Source of the DNA: Aeoliella mucimassa
Lineage (GTDB): Bacteria; Planctomycetota; Planctomycetia; Pirellulales; Lacipirellulaceae
Reading direction: 5' to 3'
NCBI RefSeq assembly: GCF_007748035.1
Contig: NZ_CP036278.1
Coordinates: forward strand, 4,340,001-4,404,000
Length of the DNA: 64,000 nt
Within the stretch, counting starts at the first letter, position 1; each line of letters starts with the position of its first letter. A program made the position numbers and the translations under genes. The notes under the pieces were generated by a model, which was given only the letters and a program-made list of their open reading frames with translations, was not told the DNA's origin and searched no databases. Shown here one piece after another: positions 25,164-36,048 of the stretch.

Positions 25164-25850
25164 TCATTCTGGCTTTACTAGCTTCGCTAGCAGCTCCTCG
25201 GTTTTTCGCTCGTGCAGGTCGGTTTCGGCCCCCCGTCCGATGGCCAGCCGAGCTTCCACCAATTGCAAAAGGTGAGTGGCCCGACCGTCGCGGGCGCCCG
25301 ACTCCGCGGCCGCGGCGCGCGAGGCCTCGAGAATCCAGTCGTGGTCGGTCGCCTGGACCCGGGCCGGGTCGATCGGTAGCCGGATCAGCTCACTACAACA
25401 GAGCCGCAAGTCGCGATCGCGGGCCGAAGCACGGCCAAATAAATAGGTCGCCCCGCCGCCCACTATCCCCAAAGCCAATGCTCCCAGAGCAATTCTGAAT
25501 GCTATTGCCGCAAAATCGTCGAGGTGCTCCCCGGTGAGCATCATGATGCCGACGAAGAGAACGGGAATGAACCCTAACAAGGCGAATGCCCCGAACACCC
25601 CTCGCAGGTAGGCCATTACAACCGATGCTCGATCGAGCGACGCGAGCGGTATGGCCGGCATCGTACTCTTGCTGTGAGTCGCGAGCATCGGGACTCCGGT
25701 GGTCTCACGGGTGCTCTCCCCCAGAGCGTACCAGGAGGCGAGCGGCCAGAGCGGCAGCATATGCAGCATGGCAAACTTGGTGACAATCGGCACACCAGCT
25801 ACCGATTTCACCCTTCCGTACGTATCGCTGCCCGCAACCACCGTGACCAT
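25164..25850 (-). CDS. Two-helix membrane protein of unknown function
   Basis: This is a 228-residue protein starting MVTVVAGSDTYGRVKSVAGV, an N-terminus that recurs in planctomycete proteins of unknown role. Two hydrophobic helices lie at about residues 83-105 and 115-135 (AFALLGFIPVLFVGIMML; GALALGIVGGGATYLFG). The remaining 90 residues are soluble, helical and charged. There is no signal peptide and no catalytic motif. It stands alone on the reverse strand. Confidence 0.6.
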   Translation of the reverse strand: MVTVVAGSDTYGRVKSVAGVPIVTKFAMLHMLPLWPLASWYALGESTRETTGVPMLATHSKSTMPAIPLASLDRASVVMAYLRGVFGAFALLGFIPVLFVGIMMLTGEHLDDFAAIAFRIALGALALGIVGGGATYLFGRASARDRDLRLCCSELIRLPIDPARVQATDHDWILEASRAAAAESGARDGRATHLLQLVEARLAIGRGAETDLHERKTEELLAKLVKPE

Positions 25851-26184
25851 CGAATCGCTCTATCCCCGTCCCACACTTCCGCGCGAATTAGATGCGAGTG
25901 AGCATACCTCGGGCTCGGCGAGCCAGCAATCCGCCGCCCCCTACGAGGGAATCAGATCCAAAAGCCGACAAGATTGTCGTTGTGGCCCCAGACGGAAGTC
26001 GCTTCTGATGCGCCGCAGCGCGATCGAGCGCTGGCTCTTTGGCAACCGACAATAACCACAAGCTGCTAGCTGCAGAACGCTAGCATTGCAGGCGTGAAAC
26101 ACCTGGCGAAGAGAGCTGCCAGACAACCGCTAGCAGTGACAGCAACAAAACACCCCAGAACCGGCGAGCCGCTCGCCCTCAGCA
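25851..26184. other. Gene-free spacer
   Basis: Frames crossing here are short and lack family-like sequence. It contains repeated GCTAGC motifs (about 26063-26133) but no clear structured element until the GC hairpin at its right edge. Confidence 0.3.
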
Positions 26185-26212
26185 CCCCCTCCCCGCCGAG
26201 GCGGGTGAGGGG
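26185..26212 (-). terminator. GC-rich hairpin after the ribbon-helix-helix gene
   Basis: CCCCTCCCCGCC pairs imperfectly with GGCGGGTGAGGGG around a GAG loop, about 28 bp beyond the stop of the reverse-strand gene. The T-rich tract is weak and distant, so efficiency is uncertain. The sequence also resembles dispersed GC-rich repeats. Confidence 0.4.
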
Positions 26213-26239
26213 CGGAGGAGACGAAGGCTATCAATCGGT

Positions 26240-26815
26240 TTACCAGTTGGTCTTCAGCGGGTTGGCCGGACCGGTGCTGGTGAAGGGACTGTTCGGAGCA
26301 GGGTTGCTGCTCGGCGTGGGGGTATGTCCCTGATGGGTGTAGCCCAAACCGTTGCTCGTGGGAGTCGGCTGCGGTTGTGGCAACGGCTGAGGAGCCGAAG
26401 TAGCACGACGGCGAGCCGGAGCGGTCTTCTCGGCGGGGATCATTTCTTGATCGACCACCTGAAGCAGCTTCGAGATGCAGAGCTTGTTCATGCTGGTCCG
26501 CAGATCATGAGCTTCGGTCCGCAGGTACTCGTGCATGCTCTTCGGCAGACGCACGGTAATGACGCGAGTTTGCTCGGTTTCGCCATCGCCCGAGTTCTTC
26601 TTTTCGCGAAGCTTGACCAGGATTCGCTGAATCGCGGCGTACTGCTCACTCTTTTCAAATTCGGTCAGTTCATCAAACGTGGGAAACGCTTTGCGGATCA
26701 AACCATCGATGCCAACTACTTCGCGAAAGAACGAAACCCAATCGAGATCTCGCTCGGCGAGCGAGCGGGCGGCGGTGAGGACTTGGTCGTAGCGCTGTTG
26801 TTTTTCAGTTGTCAT
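26240..26815 (-). CDS. Ribbon-helix-helix-like protein with proline-rich tail
   Basis: The protein has 191 residues from ATG 26815, supported by GGAAGGAG upstream; an earlier in-frame start is possible. Residues about 85-125 (RVITVRLPKSMHEYLRTEAH) look like a ribbon-helix-helix/Arc-type DNA-binding segment with a beta strand of alternating residues then two helices. The N-terminal 70 residues are helical and acidic. The last 60 residues are Pro/Thr/Ser-rich and disordered. It may be a transcriptional regulator or CopG-like antitoxin, but no toxin partner gene adjoins it. Confidence 0.6.
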   Translation of the reverse strand: MTTEKQQRYDQVLTAARSLAERDLDWVSFFREVVGIDGLIRKAFPTFDELTEFEKSEQYAAIQRILVKLREKKNSGDGETEQTRVITVRLPKSMHEYLRTEAHDLRTSMNKLCISKLLQVVDQEMIPAEKTAPARRRATSAPQPLPQPQPTPTSNGLGYTHQGHTPTPSSNPAPNSPFTSTGPANPLKTNW

Positions 26816-27162
26816 GGCACTTGTCTCCTTCCGTAGTGCTGTGGGTAACACGGTTGCGGCCGATGTTCGGCTCGCCTGTTGGGGGCATCATCGAGTGCTG
26901 TCAAGTCAATGCTTGCATCTCGTTGCTATTATTGGACTTACGACGATCGGGGCGGCCTGCCTATCCTCAGGCAGGCCCTGCTCAATCGCCAGGCACGGCC
27001 GGTTGCACAAAAACCATGCAGCCAACACTGTCCCATCAACAAAGTGTCCAGCTGTCGTTGATAGCAGGTAAGTACAAGTTTTCTGCTAGCAAAACAAGGC
27101 CGATATTGGATTCGGAACCTTTTTTCTAAAGTTCCGACGGGTCAAACCACGGCATTAAAAAA
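26816..27162. other. Gene-free spacer
   Basis: This stretch of about 347 bases lies upstream of the ribbon-helix-helix gene and presumably includes its promoter. No coding frame of family-like sequence, repeat or RNA gene was seen. Confidence 0.3.
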
Positions 27163-27184
27163 GCCGGCCTCCGAAGAGGCCGGC
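27163..27184 (-). terminator. Intrinsic terminator of the TIM-barrel gene
   Basis: GCCGGCCTC and GAGGCCGGC are perfect 9-base arms around CGAA. On the reverse strand they are followed by TTTTTTAA. It lies 55 bp beyond the stop of the downstream reverse-strand gene. Confidence 0.85.
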
Positions 27185-27239
27185 CATGGTCAGAAGTGAT
27201 AGAGCCTTACCGGCTCGGCTGCCGATTTGGCAGGGAGTG

Positions 27240-28169
27240 CTAGCTAAGCTCCTCGCGAACGCGGAGCAGCAGGTCGCGAGTCAGGCGGATGCCTTCCTTC
27301 TCGTCCTCTGGCTTGCCACCTTCCCACTCGATACCGACGTAGCCGTGGTAGTCGGCTGCTAGCACGATCTTCATCATGCGGAAGTAGTCGGTCTTGGTCT
27401 CGTTGCCTTCGGCGTCGAACTCGTGGCTCTTGGCACTCACACTCTTGGCGAATGGCATCAACTCCTCGACCCCCTTATAGCGGTCGTAGTCGTGGAAGTT
27501 GCCGAAGTCGGGCAGCGTGCCGACGTTCGGACGGCCAACTTGCTCCATCACCGCTTTCAGCCACTGGCCGTCGGACGACAGACCGCCATGGTTCTCGACG
27601 AGTACGTTCAGACCATGCTGATCGGCGAACTCACCAAGTCGCGAGAGCCCGTCGGCCGCCCGGTCCCGCTGCTCGGTGCGGGAACCACTAGATTGCGCAT
27701 TCACGCGAATCGAATGGCAACCCAGGAATTTGGCCGCTTCGACCCAGCGATAGTGGTTCTCGACCGCTTCGGTCCGCTTGGCGTCGTCGGCGTCACCCAG
27801 GGCACCTTCGCCGTCGCACATGATGAGTACGCTGCGAATTTCGAGGTCGTCGCAGCGTTTTTTCAGCTCCGTGAGGTAGTCCTTATCCTTGGCTTTGTCC
27901 TTGAAGAACTGGTTGACGTACTCCACGCCCTCGATGTCGAACTCTTTGGCGACCGCGGGGAAGTCGAGATTGGTCATTTCGCCCTTGAAAAGCAGCTTAT
28001 GGAGCGACCATTCGGCCAGCGACAGGCGGAACAGCGGCTCGACGGTTTTTTCCGCCTTTTCCTCGGCCGAAACCAACCGCGGCAGGCCCAAAGCACCAAC
28101 AGCCAGGGCGCCGGCACCAACGGCGGAGGTTTTGAGGAAATGACGACGGGGGATCGAAGGCGTAGACAT
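27240..28169 (-). CDS. Tat-exported sugar phosphate isomerase/epimerase-like TIM-barrel protein
   Basis: The protein has 309 residues from ATG 28169, with AAGGA seven bases upstream. It has a twin-arginine leader ([20 protein letters not shown]), so it is exported folded, probably with a bound metal. The body is the xylose isomerase-like/AP endonuclease 2 TIM barrel: [34 protein letters not shown] with a metal Glu, [16 protein letters not shown] with metal residues, and YVGIEWEGG. These act on sugars or inositol-type ligands. Substrate cannot be told. It is transcribed divergently from icd. Confidence 0.88.
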   Translation of the reverse strand: MSTPSIPRRHFLKTSAVGAGALAVGALGLPRLVSAEEKAEKTVEPLFRLSLAEWSLHKLLFKGEMTNLDFPAVAKEFDIEGVEYVNQFFKDKAKDKDYLTELKKRCDDLEIRSVLIMCDGEGALGDADDAKRTEAVENHYRWVEAAKFLGCHSIRVNAQSSGSRTEQRDRAADGLSRLGEFADQHGLNVLVENHGGLSSDGQWLKAVMEQVGRPNVGTLPDFGNFHDYDRYKGVEELMPFAKSVSAKSHEFDAEGNETKTDYFRMMKIVLAADYHGYVGIEWEGGKPEDEKEGIRLTRDLLLRVREELS

Positions 28170-28363
28170 CACAGAGTCCTTACAGAAAGGGTGAATATGT
28201 TTCGCGGGCAGATTCTCTAATTCTGACCTGCGGGCGGCGGGGACGCAACTTACCTGCCTAACTAGGCCTCAATTCGGTTTTCGCCCATTGACCGCCCCCT
28301 CGGAGGTGCCGAGAATCGGCTGTTTGCGAGAAATCACTTAAAACGAATCGAGGACTACTTATC

Positions 28364-29608
<1,245 letters not shown>

Positions 29609-29632
29609 TACTGGCCCATCGGCTTTGAACTT

Positions 29633-29670
29633 CATGGGCCTCCAAACACGGCCGTGTTTGGAGGCCCATG
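29633..29670. terminator. Perfect 38-bp palindrome after icd
   Basis: CATGGGCCTCCAAACACGG is followed immediately by its exact reverse complement, giving two 19-base arms with no spacer. TTATTT follows on the plus strand. It sits 24 bp after the icd stop and 37 bp before the end of a convergent gene, so it probably terminates both. Confidence 0.75.
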
Positions 29671-29707
29671 TTATTTCCACGCATCTAGTTCCAGAAGCTT
29701 CGGAAAG

Positions 29708-30007
29708 TCACTTGATCCAGGCACCTTTCTGTCCGCACGCTTGGCACTCAAAGGCCATGCTTCCTTCGTTTGTCTTGCTGTTGGTCACCAACTTTCCGCA
29801 TTGGGGACACTTTCCTAGCGCAGAGTCACCCCAAGACCAGACGACTCTCTTGCCTGACACATGAGCCAGCAATCGCCTCGCGCTCTCAATGCACCGTCGC
29901 CGTAGCGGTGCCACCCATTTCGCAAGCGATCGCCGGAAGTGAAACAACACCAGCGGAACCACAACGATCAGGATGATTCCGATAGCCGATCGGATTTCGT
30001 GATTCAT
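29708..30007 (-). CDS. Small membrane protein with C-terminal zinc ribbon
   Basis: The protein has 99 residues from ATG 30007; longer frames reach further upstream but run through the preceding gene. The N-terminus has a hydrophobic helix (IGIILIVVVPLVLFHF) followed by an Arg-rich cytosolic region. The end is a zinc ribbon: C-P-Q-C-G-K and, 20 residues later, C-Q-A-C-G. Its ATG overlaps the stop of the upstream metalloprotease-like gene by four bases, so the two are coupled. Function unknown. Confidence 0.65.
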   Translation of the reverse strand: MNHEIRSAIGIILIVVVPLVLFHFRRSLAKWVAPLRRRCIESARRLLAHVSGKRVVWSWGDSALGKCPQCGKLVTNSKTNEGSMAFECQACGQKGAWIK

Positions 30008-30759
30008 GACTGCAGTGCTGGTTGATATTCGCAATCTTTGGTTTCCAAGATGTAACGGATACCTCGCTTGAGGGCCCCTTTTACATCGGGTCGAAGGTGT
30101 ACCATCCAGTCGGGAGATGCATCTTTCCGCGCAAGGGTATAAAGCGCCATCGCATAGCCATACATATCCATACTCAAGTATCCACGTCGCCCCATCGACC
30201 ACCCTGAATAATGGCCTTGCCTCCAAATCGCTTCGTGCACGACCGAATTGGCCTGGAAGATGCCAAGCCCTAAATAAACGGTAAGCAAATCGGTAAGCGG
30301 CTCGTGATCTTCCTCCTCGGGAGAGATTCTGTTCTGCCCCAACAACAGCACGTGGCCCACTTCGTGCGACAGTGTTCCCACGACGCTTGCGGGGTCTGCG
30401 AGCGAGTTAATCTCAAGCCAGATATCAAACTTCCCCTCTTCCGACTGCACATACAGCCCTGCTGTCCCGCTATGAACCATGCCTTCGAAATGCGGCTTAG
30501 TGTCGTCATAGAACCCAAGCTTCAAACAACCAGGTTCCACATCCATGTAGGATGCCACCAAGCACATCAGGTGGCGAATACCTTCCTCCGTACACTCGTA
30601 CTTTAACGGCAGAAACTCTTCAGTCGGTATGACGATGGGTGCATCCAGCAATCGATTGATCCCGAACTGATCGGTAAGCCATGAAAACCGGTGCTCTATC
30701 CAACGCTTCGAGGCCTCATCGACGGGGCAACTCGGCTTCGACCTGAACCAACTCAGCAT
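30004..30759 (-). CDS. Cytosolic HEVGH metallopeptidase-like protein
   Basis: This is a 251-residue protein without signal peptide or membrane helix. GTLSHEVGHVLLLGQ holds the zinc-binding H-E-x-x-H, and 17 residues later an acidic E-P-L-T-D-L-L segment could supply the third ligand, as in gluzincin-type enzymes. The rest shows no known family. It is coupled by ATGA to the zinc-ribbon membrane protein. Peptidase activity is inferred only from the motif; it could be an immunity or stress factor. Confidence 0.6.
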   Translation of the reverse strand: MLSWFRSKPSCPVDEASKRWIEHRFSWLTDQFGINRLLDAPIVIPTEEFLPLKYECTEEGIRHLMCLVASYMDVEPGCLKLGFYDDTKPHFEGMVHSGTAGLYVQSEEGKFDIWLEINSLADPASVVGTLSHEVGHVLLLGQNRISPEEEDHEPLTDLLTVYLGLGIFQANSVVHEAIWRQGHYSGWSMGRRGYLSMDMYGYAMALYTLARKDASPDWMVHLRPDVKGALKRGIRYILETKDCEYQPALQS

Positions 30760-31845
30760 TTCAGTCCTCTATAGCTGGCCATGTAAATCAATGATAAACT
30801 GACATTCCCGAGTCAGCAGCTCGAGTATATCACGATTCCTTTTGCACCGACAATGTTGTGACCCGATAGCGACAAGCTCGATGACATGGGTGCAAAGTAC
30901 TATGAGTTCGATCAGGTCGCCGATAACGCATAGAGTTCGCAAAGCAACACGGAGCTTACGATGGCAACCCTATCGTTTCTCCGTGACCTCCGTGATTTCT
31001 TCGTTAATCAAGAGTGCCGCTCGATGAGGTTGTCGAGAAAGTAGTTGATGTCCTCCGCCATGTCGGCGTGGAGCACGTCGTAGGCGAACGCGGCGCTGCG
31101 GGCGTGGTAGAGTTGCTCGCGGAGGTTAATGTCGCGGGTAATCGCCCTGGCAAATGCGGAGAGTACTTCGAGATGCCGCTTGCGGTCGGTCTCCGGCGTG
31201 GCCAGCAGCAAGATGGCGTGCACCGGGTGACCGTCGGGGGCGCCGAGGTCGAGCCCCTTGGAACTGATGCCGAGAATGCCGGTGATTTCTTCACCATCCT
31301 CCAGAATGGCATGCGGTACCATCAACCCTTGCGACAGACATGTAGTCGCTAGTTGCTCGCGTTCAAATACCTTTTGCACGAACTCGTCCTGCGAAATAGC
31401 CGGACGGTCTTTCGTGGTGTAAAGATGCGCGGCCAGCGTGCGAATGACATCTTCTTTTGTGTTGCCGATCACATCGACCGCAATATGGTGTTCGTCGAGA
31501 AAATCGAGCAACCGCGGCAAGTCCTTGCCCGCTTCTCCTGCCTGGAACAGGGCGAGTCGCGTACCGCTCGGTCCCAACAGTTGATTAATCGCCAGCGCGG
31601 CCAGACCAACCGTGGTAACGATCTGGGCCGAGTCGGTCAGATGCGGATCGTTCTGCACCAGCAGAATTAAACCAACCGCCACTCCGCCATGCGGTACCAG
31701 CGCCAGGCCGAGGTTGTTGCGGACTTTAGTGGGTACCTCGACCAACGACATGGCTCCAAACGCTCCCACGTATTTGCCGATGAATCGCGCGACGAAGTAC
31801 AACAGCACCAAACCCACCGCGTGCAATACCAGCGAGAAATCAAGG

Positions 31846-31854
31846 TTCATGCCA
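31846..31854. repeat. Target-site duplication, left copy
   Basis: TTCATGCCA immediately precedes the left end of the IS5-family element and is repeated exactly after its right end. Nine bases is the duplication size of the IS903 group. Confidence 0.9.
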
Positions 31855-32889
31855 GGCCTTGTTGAACAATTAGTCACAAACCTCCGTAAAAACTAACGTG
31901 GAATGGAACCACGTACCTTTTTTACGGAGATCGAACATGGCTACGAAAGAAAAACGAACCTACAAAGTCACGAACTGGAAGGAGTATAACAAGTCGCTCA
32001 TCGAGCGTGGAAACATCACTATTTGGTTTAGCGACGAGGCGTTGGAGAACTGGGAACATCCTAACGACCAGACAAAAGTCGGTCGCCCTTTTGTCTTCAG
32101 CGATACGGCGATCGAGTGCTTGCTGACGATTCGCGAACTGCTGAAACTTCCCTATCGGCAGACTGAGGGATTCGGCCGCTCGCTGGTGGCGATGTTGGGC
32201 GTCGAGGCAGCGATTCCCAATTATTCTTCGCTCGCCAAGCGAGCCAGCAAGCTGAATGTTTCGCTCGATATCGCTAACAAGAGGGGCGACATCGATATCG
32301 TGGTGGATAGCACCGGCATGAAAGTGTTTGGCGAGGGCGAATGGAAGATGCGGACGCATGGCAAGTCGAAGCGGCGGACATGGCGGAAGCTGCATTTGTC
32401 GGTGAATCCTGACACCCGCGAGATTGTGGCGGAGATTTTGACCGAGAACAGTTGCCACGATGCCGATGCGGTTCCCGAAATGCTGGAGCAGGTGGAGCAG
32501 CCCGTAAAAAAGTTTCACGGCGACGGTAGTTACGACAAGTGGAAGGTTTATGAAGGGCTGGAATCCGAAGGCATTGAGCCGGTGATTCCGCCGCAGCACA
32601 ACGCCAAGATCAAACAACATGGCAACTCTGCGGAGGAGCCTTTGCCCCGGGACGAGGCAATTCGTCAGATTCGACGCAAGGGGCGTAGGAGTTGGAAAGA
32701 GGAAGTGGGCTATCATCGTAGAAGCTTGGCGGAAACGACCATGTACCGAGTGAAACAAAGCTTTGGGAGCCATCTCAAAAACCGAGTATTCGAAAACCAA
32801 CAAACGGAAGCCCGCTTGCGCTGTAAAATCATCAATCAATTCACCCAACTCGGGCTTCCACAGTTCGAGTGGAGTTAGTCAACAAGGCC
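31855..32889 (+). mobile_element. IS5-family insertion sequence, IS903 group
   Basis: The element is 1035 bp. The left end begins GGCCTTGTTGAACAATTAG and the right end, read inward, begins GGCCTTGTTGACTAACTCC; eleven terminal bases are identical inverted repeats, close to the known IS903 end GGCTTTGTTGAA. It carries one intact transposase gene. A perfect 9-bp direct duplication flanks it, and the host gene is otherwise intact, so insertion looks recent. Confidence 0.92.
31937..32878 (+). CDS. IS5-family transposase (IS903 group)
   Basis: This 313-residue protein starts at ATG 31937 with ACGGAG upstream. The N-terminus KVTNWKEYNKSLIERGNITI and the blocks DSTGMKVFGEGEWKM (first catalytic Asp), ADGSYD-like FHGDGSYDKWK (second Asp) and VGYHRRSLAETTMYRVKQ (Glu) form the DDE triad of IS903-type transposases and match that group in length (about 307). 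No frame disruption is visible, so it is probably functional. Confidence 0.93.
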   Translation: MATKEKRTYKVTNWKEYNKSLIERGNITIWFSDEALENWEHPNDQTKVGRPFVFSDTAIECLLTIRELLKLPYRQTEGFGRSLVAMLGVEAAIPNYSSLAKRASKLNVSLDIANKRGDIDIVVDSTGMKVFGEGEWKMRTHGKSKRRTWRKLHLSVNPDTREIVAEILTENSCHDADAVPEMLEQVEQPVKKFHGDGSYDKWKVYEGLESEGIEPVIPPQHNAKIKQHGNSAEEPLPRDEAIRQIRRKGRRSWKEEVGYHRRSLAETTMYRVKQSFGSHLKNRVFENQQTEARLRCKIINQFTQLGLPQFEWS

Positions 32890-32898
32890 TTCATGCCA
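32890..32898. repeat. Target-site duplication, right copy
   Basis: TTCATGCCA follows the right inverted repeat directly and matches the left copy exactly. Confidence 0.9.
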
Positions 32899-34888
32899 GC
32901 AAAAGTATAGAACGCAGCAAACAGCACCCCGCCGATGGAGTGCAGGTAGGCTTCGACCGAGCGGACTACGTCGTGCTTTAGATTGGTAACCGCGATGCCA
33001 GCAAACGTACAAGCCAGGATGCCCGAGACTCCGAACCCAGTCGCCCCGCCCCAACTGGCGAGGATCAAAGCGACCATCGTAGGGCCGAGAAACGCTGGGC
33101 TGACGACGAACCGGGCGAACACCAGGGCGATCACCGCGCTCAGCGAGCCAACGATAAAGGCCATGCCGAACTCAACCCCGACGGTGGCGAACGCGGTGTG
33201 CCAATTGCTGTGCCACATCTCGCCGCCAGTGCCACCTTCAGCCAGGTAAGATGCCACAAATGCATAAGCGCCGACAGCGACCATATCGATTAACGCCACG
33301 GAAGCGACGAGCGTGCGGGTGAGGATGCCTCGCGAGCGGGCCTCTTCGACCACCAGCATCGTGGTGCCAGGTGCACCGGCGATCGCCACGGCCGCCAGCA
33401 ACCAGCTCGCGCGAATGGTCATTCGCTCGGGATCGATCCAGTGCCCGACGAAATACATGAGCAGCACGACCACGGCCGGGGGGACCAGCGCCTGCCCAAC
33501 GAGCAGAAAGCTGAGCCGTTTGGCCGAATTGCGCAGGCTGGCAAAGTGCAACGCGGCCCCCACCGTAAAGGCGATGTACCCGAGCACAAAACTCATGTAA
33601 GGGGCAAAGTTACTGACCGTGCCTTCGGCGAGTCCCGTGAATGCCTGATGCTGCGTGGCTGTCGCCCGCAGTACGATGCCAGTGACAATCCACCCAGTAA
33701 CCTTTGGCAACTTCAGGAAGCCAAATAGTTCGCCCCCTAGGATGCCAGCGATCAGCACAATCGCAAGCTGCAGGAGGATATCGTCAGGCGTAAACGGGAT
33801 CATCATGAGGCAATGGCTGCGGTTCTCAAGCGACACTTGGCAGCGTCGGAAAAGGCACGTGGTTTACGACGATTATAGTCGAACCGTCTTGCCGGTGGCG
33901 AGACTCTTCGATTGGGCGTAGCACATCTCCACCGCGTCGAGCGCGAGCTGTGCCCCCAGTGAATCGCTCGATTCGTCCTTGGTGAACGCCCGAGTCACTT
34001 CTTTCAGTTCCGCGGCAAAGGCATTCATCGGATCGCCATCGGCCATTTTCGGCGTTTTGACTTTGCCCGACTTGTCGAGCAGAGTCGGGGCACACAGGTA
34101 TTTGCCTTCGCCACCGGTCACGGCGAACTCAAACAGCAGAGTCGCTTCCTCGAGATGGATCTCAAACCCGTGATCAAACGCCCTGCCCTGCTGGTCGATG
34201 GTACCGCTAGTCGCCTCGACCGTTGCGCCCGACTCGAAGGTGAACTGCGAGTGCCAGAACTTCGGCAGCTCGTTGTGCATCCTTCCCGCGGTAGTCACTC
34301 CCGCAGGTCGACCGAACACCAGTCGAATGAAGTGGGCGTCGTGAATATGCAGGTCGAGCATCGGCCCGCCTACCTTGTCAGCGTTCCAGTATTGAGTGAG
34401 CCAGGTCGGCTCCGAGATCACCCGGCGGAACGCTCCCCCGAGCACCTTGCCGTACTTGCCACTGTGAATTTGCTTGAGGGCCCACGAGTATTCAGGAAAG
34501 AACGGAAGCACGTGCCCGATCAGCAGTTGCCGGCCATACTTCTCGGCCGCCCGCACCATCTTGCGACCGTCGGCGGTAGTCATCGCAATCGGCTTCTCGC
34601 AGAACACATGCTTACCCGCCTTGAGGGCGTTGATCGTTGCATCGGCGTGCATGAACGGCGGCAGCGTGATGTCGACCGCATCGATGTCGGCCTCGGCGAT
34701 CATCTCTTCGACGCCCGCATAGGTTTCGATGCCGGAGAGGTCCATCTTTTCGCCGGGAGGGCCAAAATTGCCCTGGATGCCCCGCCAATCGCCGGCGCGG
34801 CGTTCGGGCTCGGGGGTCGCGATGGCGGCCACTTTCACCCCACGCAGCTTGGCGTAGTTCAAATAGTGAACCATGCCCATGAACCCTA

Positions 34889-36048
34889 GTACGTCTTTCC
34901 TGAAATCCATTCCGCTGCTATATGCTGCGGAATGAAAAAGCACATTGTTTGCCTGGACCACCAGGCCCGTGGAGGTTTGGAGCAGCTAGCACGCTCAGGC
35001 GCCCGCGCGGCGCAAGTGGTGCGTCGCTGCCAGATATTATTGAAATCGGACTCGGGATGCACCGACGAAGAGATCGCCGAGCATGTGGGCTGCACGACGC
35101 GCAACGTCCGAGCCGTCCGAAAGCGGTTCTGCGAAGAGGGCGTCCAGCGGGCGGTGTACGATGCGCCTCGCTCGGGCCGCCCCCCAGAGTTCACCAAGCG
35201 GCAGCAGCAACAGGTAATCGCCCTGGCGTGCAGCGAGCCGCCCGAGGGACGGGCTCGCTGGACGCTGGAATTGTTGTGCGAGCACGCGGTGAAGGAAGGC
35301 TTCGTCGATTCGCTCAGCGTGACGGAGGTCTCGCTGTGGCTCAAGGAACACGACCTGAAGCCGTGGCGAAAAAAACTTGGTGCGTGCCCAAGCTGAACGA
35401 CGAGTTCTGTGAGCGGATGGAGGACGTCCTCGAGCAGTACGAGAAGCCGCTCGACCCGAACGAGCCGGTCGTCTGCCTCGACGAGCAGCCCTATCAGAGG
35501 GTCGACGACGCGCGGCCGCCCGAGCCCGCGGCACCCGGCAAGATCGCGAAGCAGGACTACGAGTACCGCCGCTGCGGAACCTGCAGCGTGTTCGTGGCGG
35601 TCGAGCCGAAGGCGGGCAAGCGATTCGTTCAGGCCAAGCGTCACCGCAAGCGAGCCGACTTCGCCCGGTTCGTCCGCGACCTCTTGAAGCGCTATCCCGA
35701 CGCAGAGCGGGTTCATCTGGTGATGGACAACCTCAACACGCACAACGAGAAGTCGTTGATCGAAACCTTTGGCGAGGAGGCGGCTCGGCCAATGCTGGAG
35801 CGGATTGTGTGGCATTTTACCCCCAAGCATGCCAGTTGGCTCAACATGGCCGAGATCGAAATCTCGGCCATACAGCGACAATGCCTGGGACGTCGGTTGG
35901 CTTCGCTCGACAAGGTTCAAAGCGAACTCTCCCACTGTTCACGCGACCGCAATCGGAAGAAAATCAAAATCAATTGGACCTTCCATCGAAAAGACGCCAA
36001 ACGCGTCTTCCCTGAACTCTATAGGAAATGACTTCCGGGACGACGTAC
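34889..36048 (+). mobile_element. IS630-family insertion sequence
   Basis: The element is 1160 bp, with ends GTACGTCTTTCCTGAAATC and, read inward from the right, GTACGTCGTCCCGGAAGTC: imperfect inverted repeats with 15 of 19 positions shared. Both edges abut TA inside CTAG, the known IS630 target, so the TA pairs at 34887-34888 and 36049-36050 are the target duplication. It carries a two-frame transposase. The exact restoration of the host frame argues for a recent event. Confidence 0.9.
34932..36031 (+). CDS. IS630-family transposase made by -1 frameshift
   Basis: The first frame (34932-35396, 154 residues) is the helix-turn-helix part (CTDEEIAEHVGCTTRNVRAV). The second frame, one base back, holds the DDE domain: CLDEQPYQ, VMDNLNTH and TPKHASWLNMAEIE. 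They join at A-AAA-AAA (35369-35375), where a -1 slip turns W-R-K-K-L-G into W-R-K-K-T-W-C-V-P, matching the family sequence. The fused product is about 366 residues, usual for two-frame IS630 elements. Programmed slippage is inferred; an indel in a pseudogene would give the same picture, but the slippery heptamer favours control. Confidence 0.85.

Larger units (their letters stand above)
31008..33806 (-). pseudogene. Cation:proton antiporter with PtsN-like domain, cut by an IS5-family element
   Basis: The 5' part (33806 down to about 32890) encodes about ten membrane helices of a KefB/NhaP-type antiporter (MMIPFTPDDILLQLAIVLIA...). The 3' part (31854 down to 31008) continues with two further helices and a cytosolic PTS IIA/PtsN-like domain (TTCLSQGLMVPHAILEDGEE, with a His). 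Removing the inserted element and one 9-bp duplication leaves 1755 bp, an uninterrupted 584-codon frame reading Y-T-F-A-G-M-N-L-D-F-S across the join. The intact protein would exchange Na+ or K+ for protons. As it stands neither half is complete. Confidence 0.88.

Noticed and set aside
33873-34961. Intact 362-residue oxidoreductase with start inside the IS element
   Set aside because: The first 25 residues come from the IS630 end; the true start and Rossmann loop lie beyond the element at 36075.
31855-36048. A single composite transposon bounded by the two insertion sequences
   Set aside because: The elements are of different families with different ends, and each has its own target duplication.
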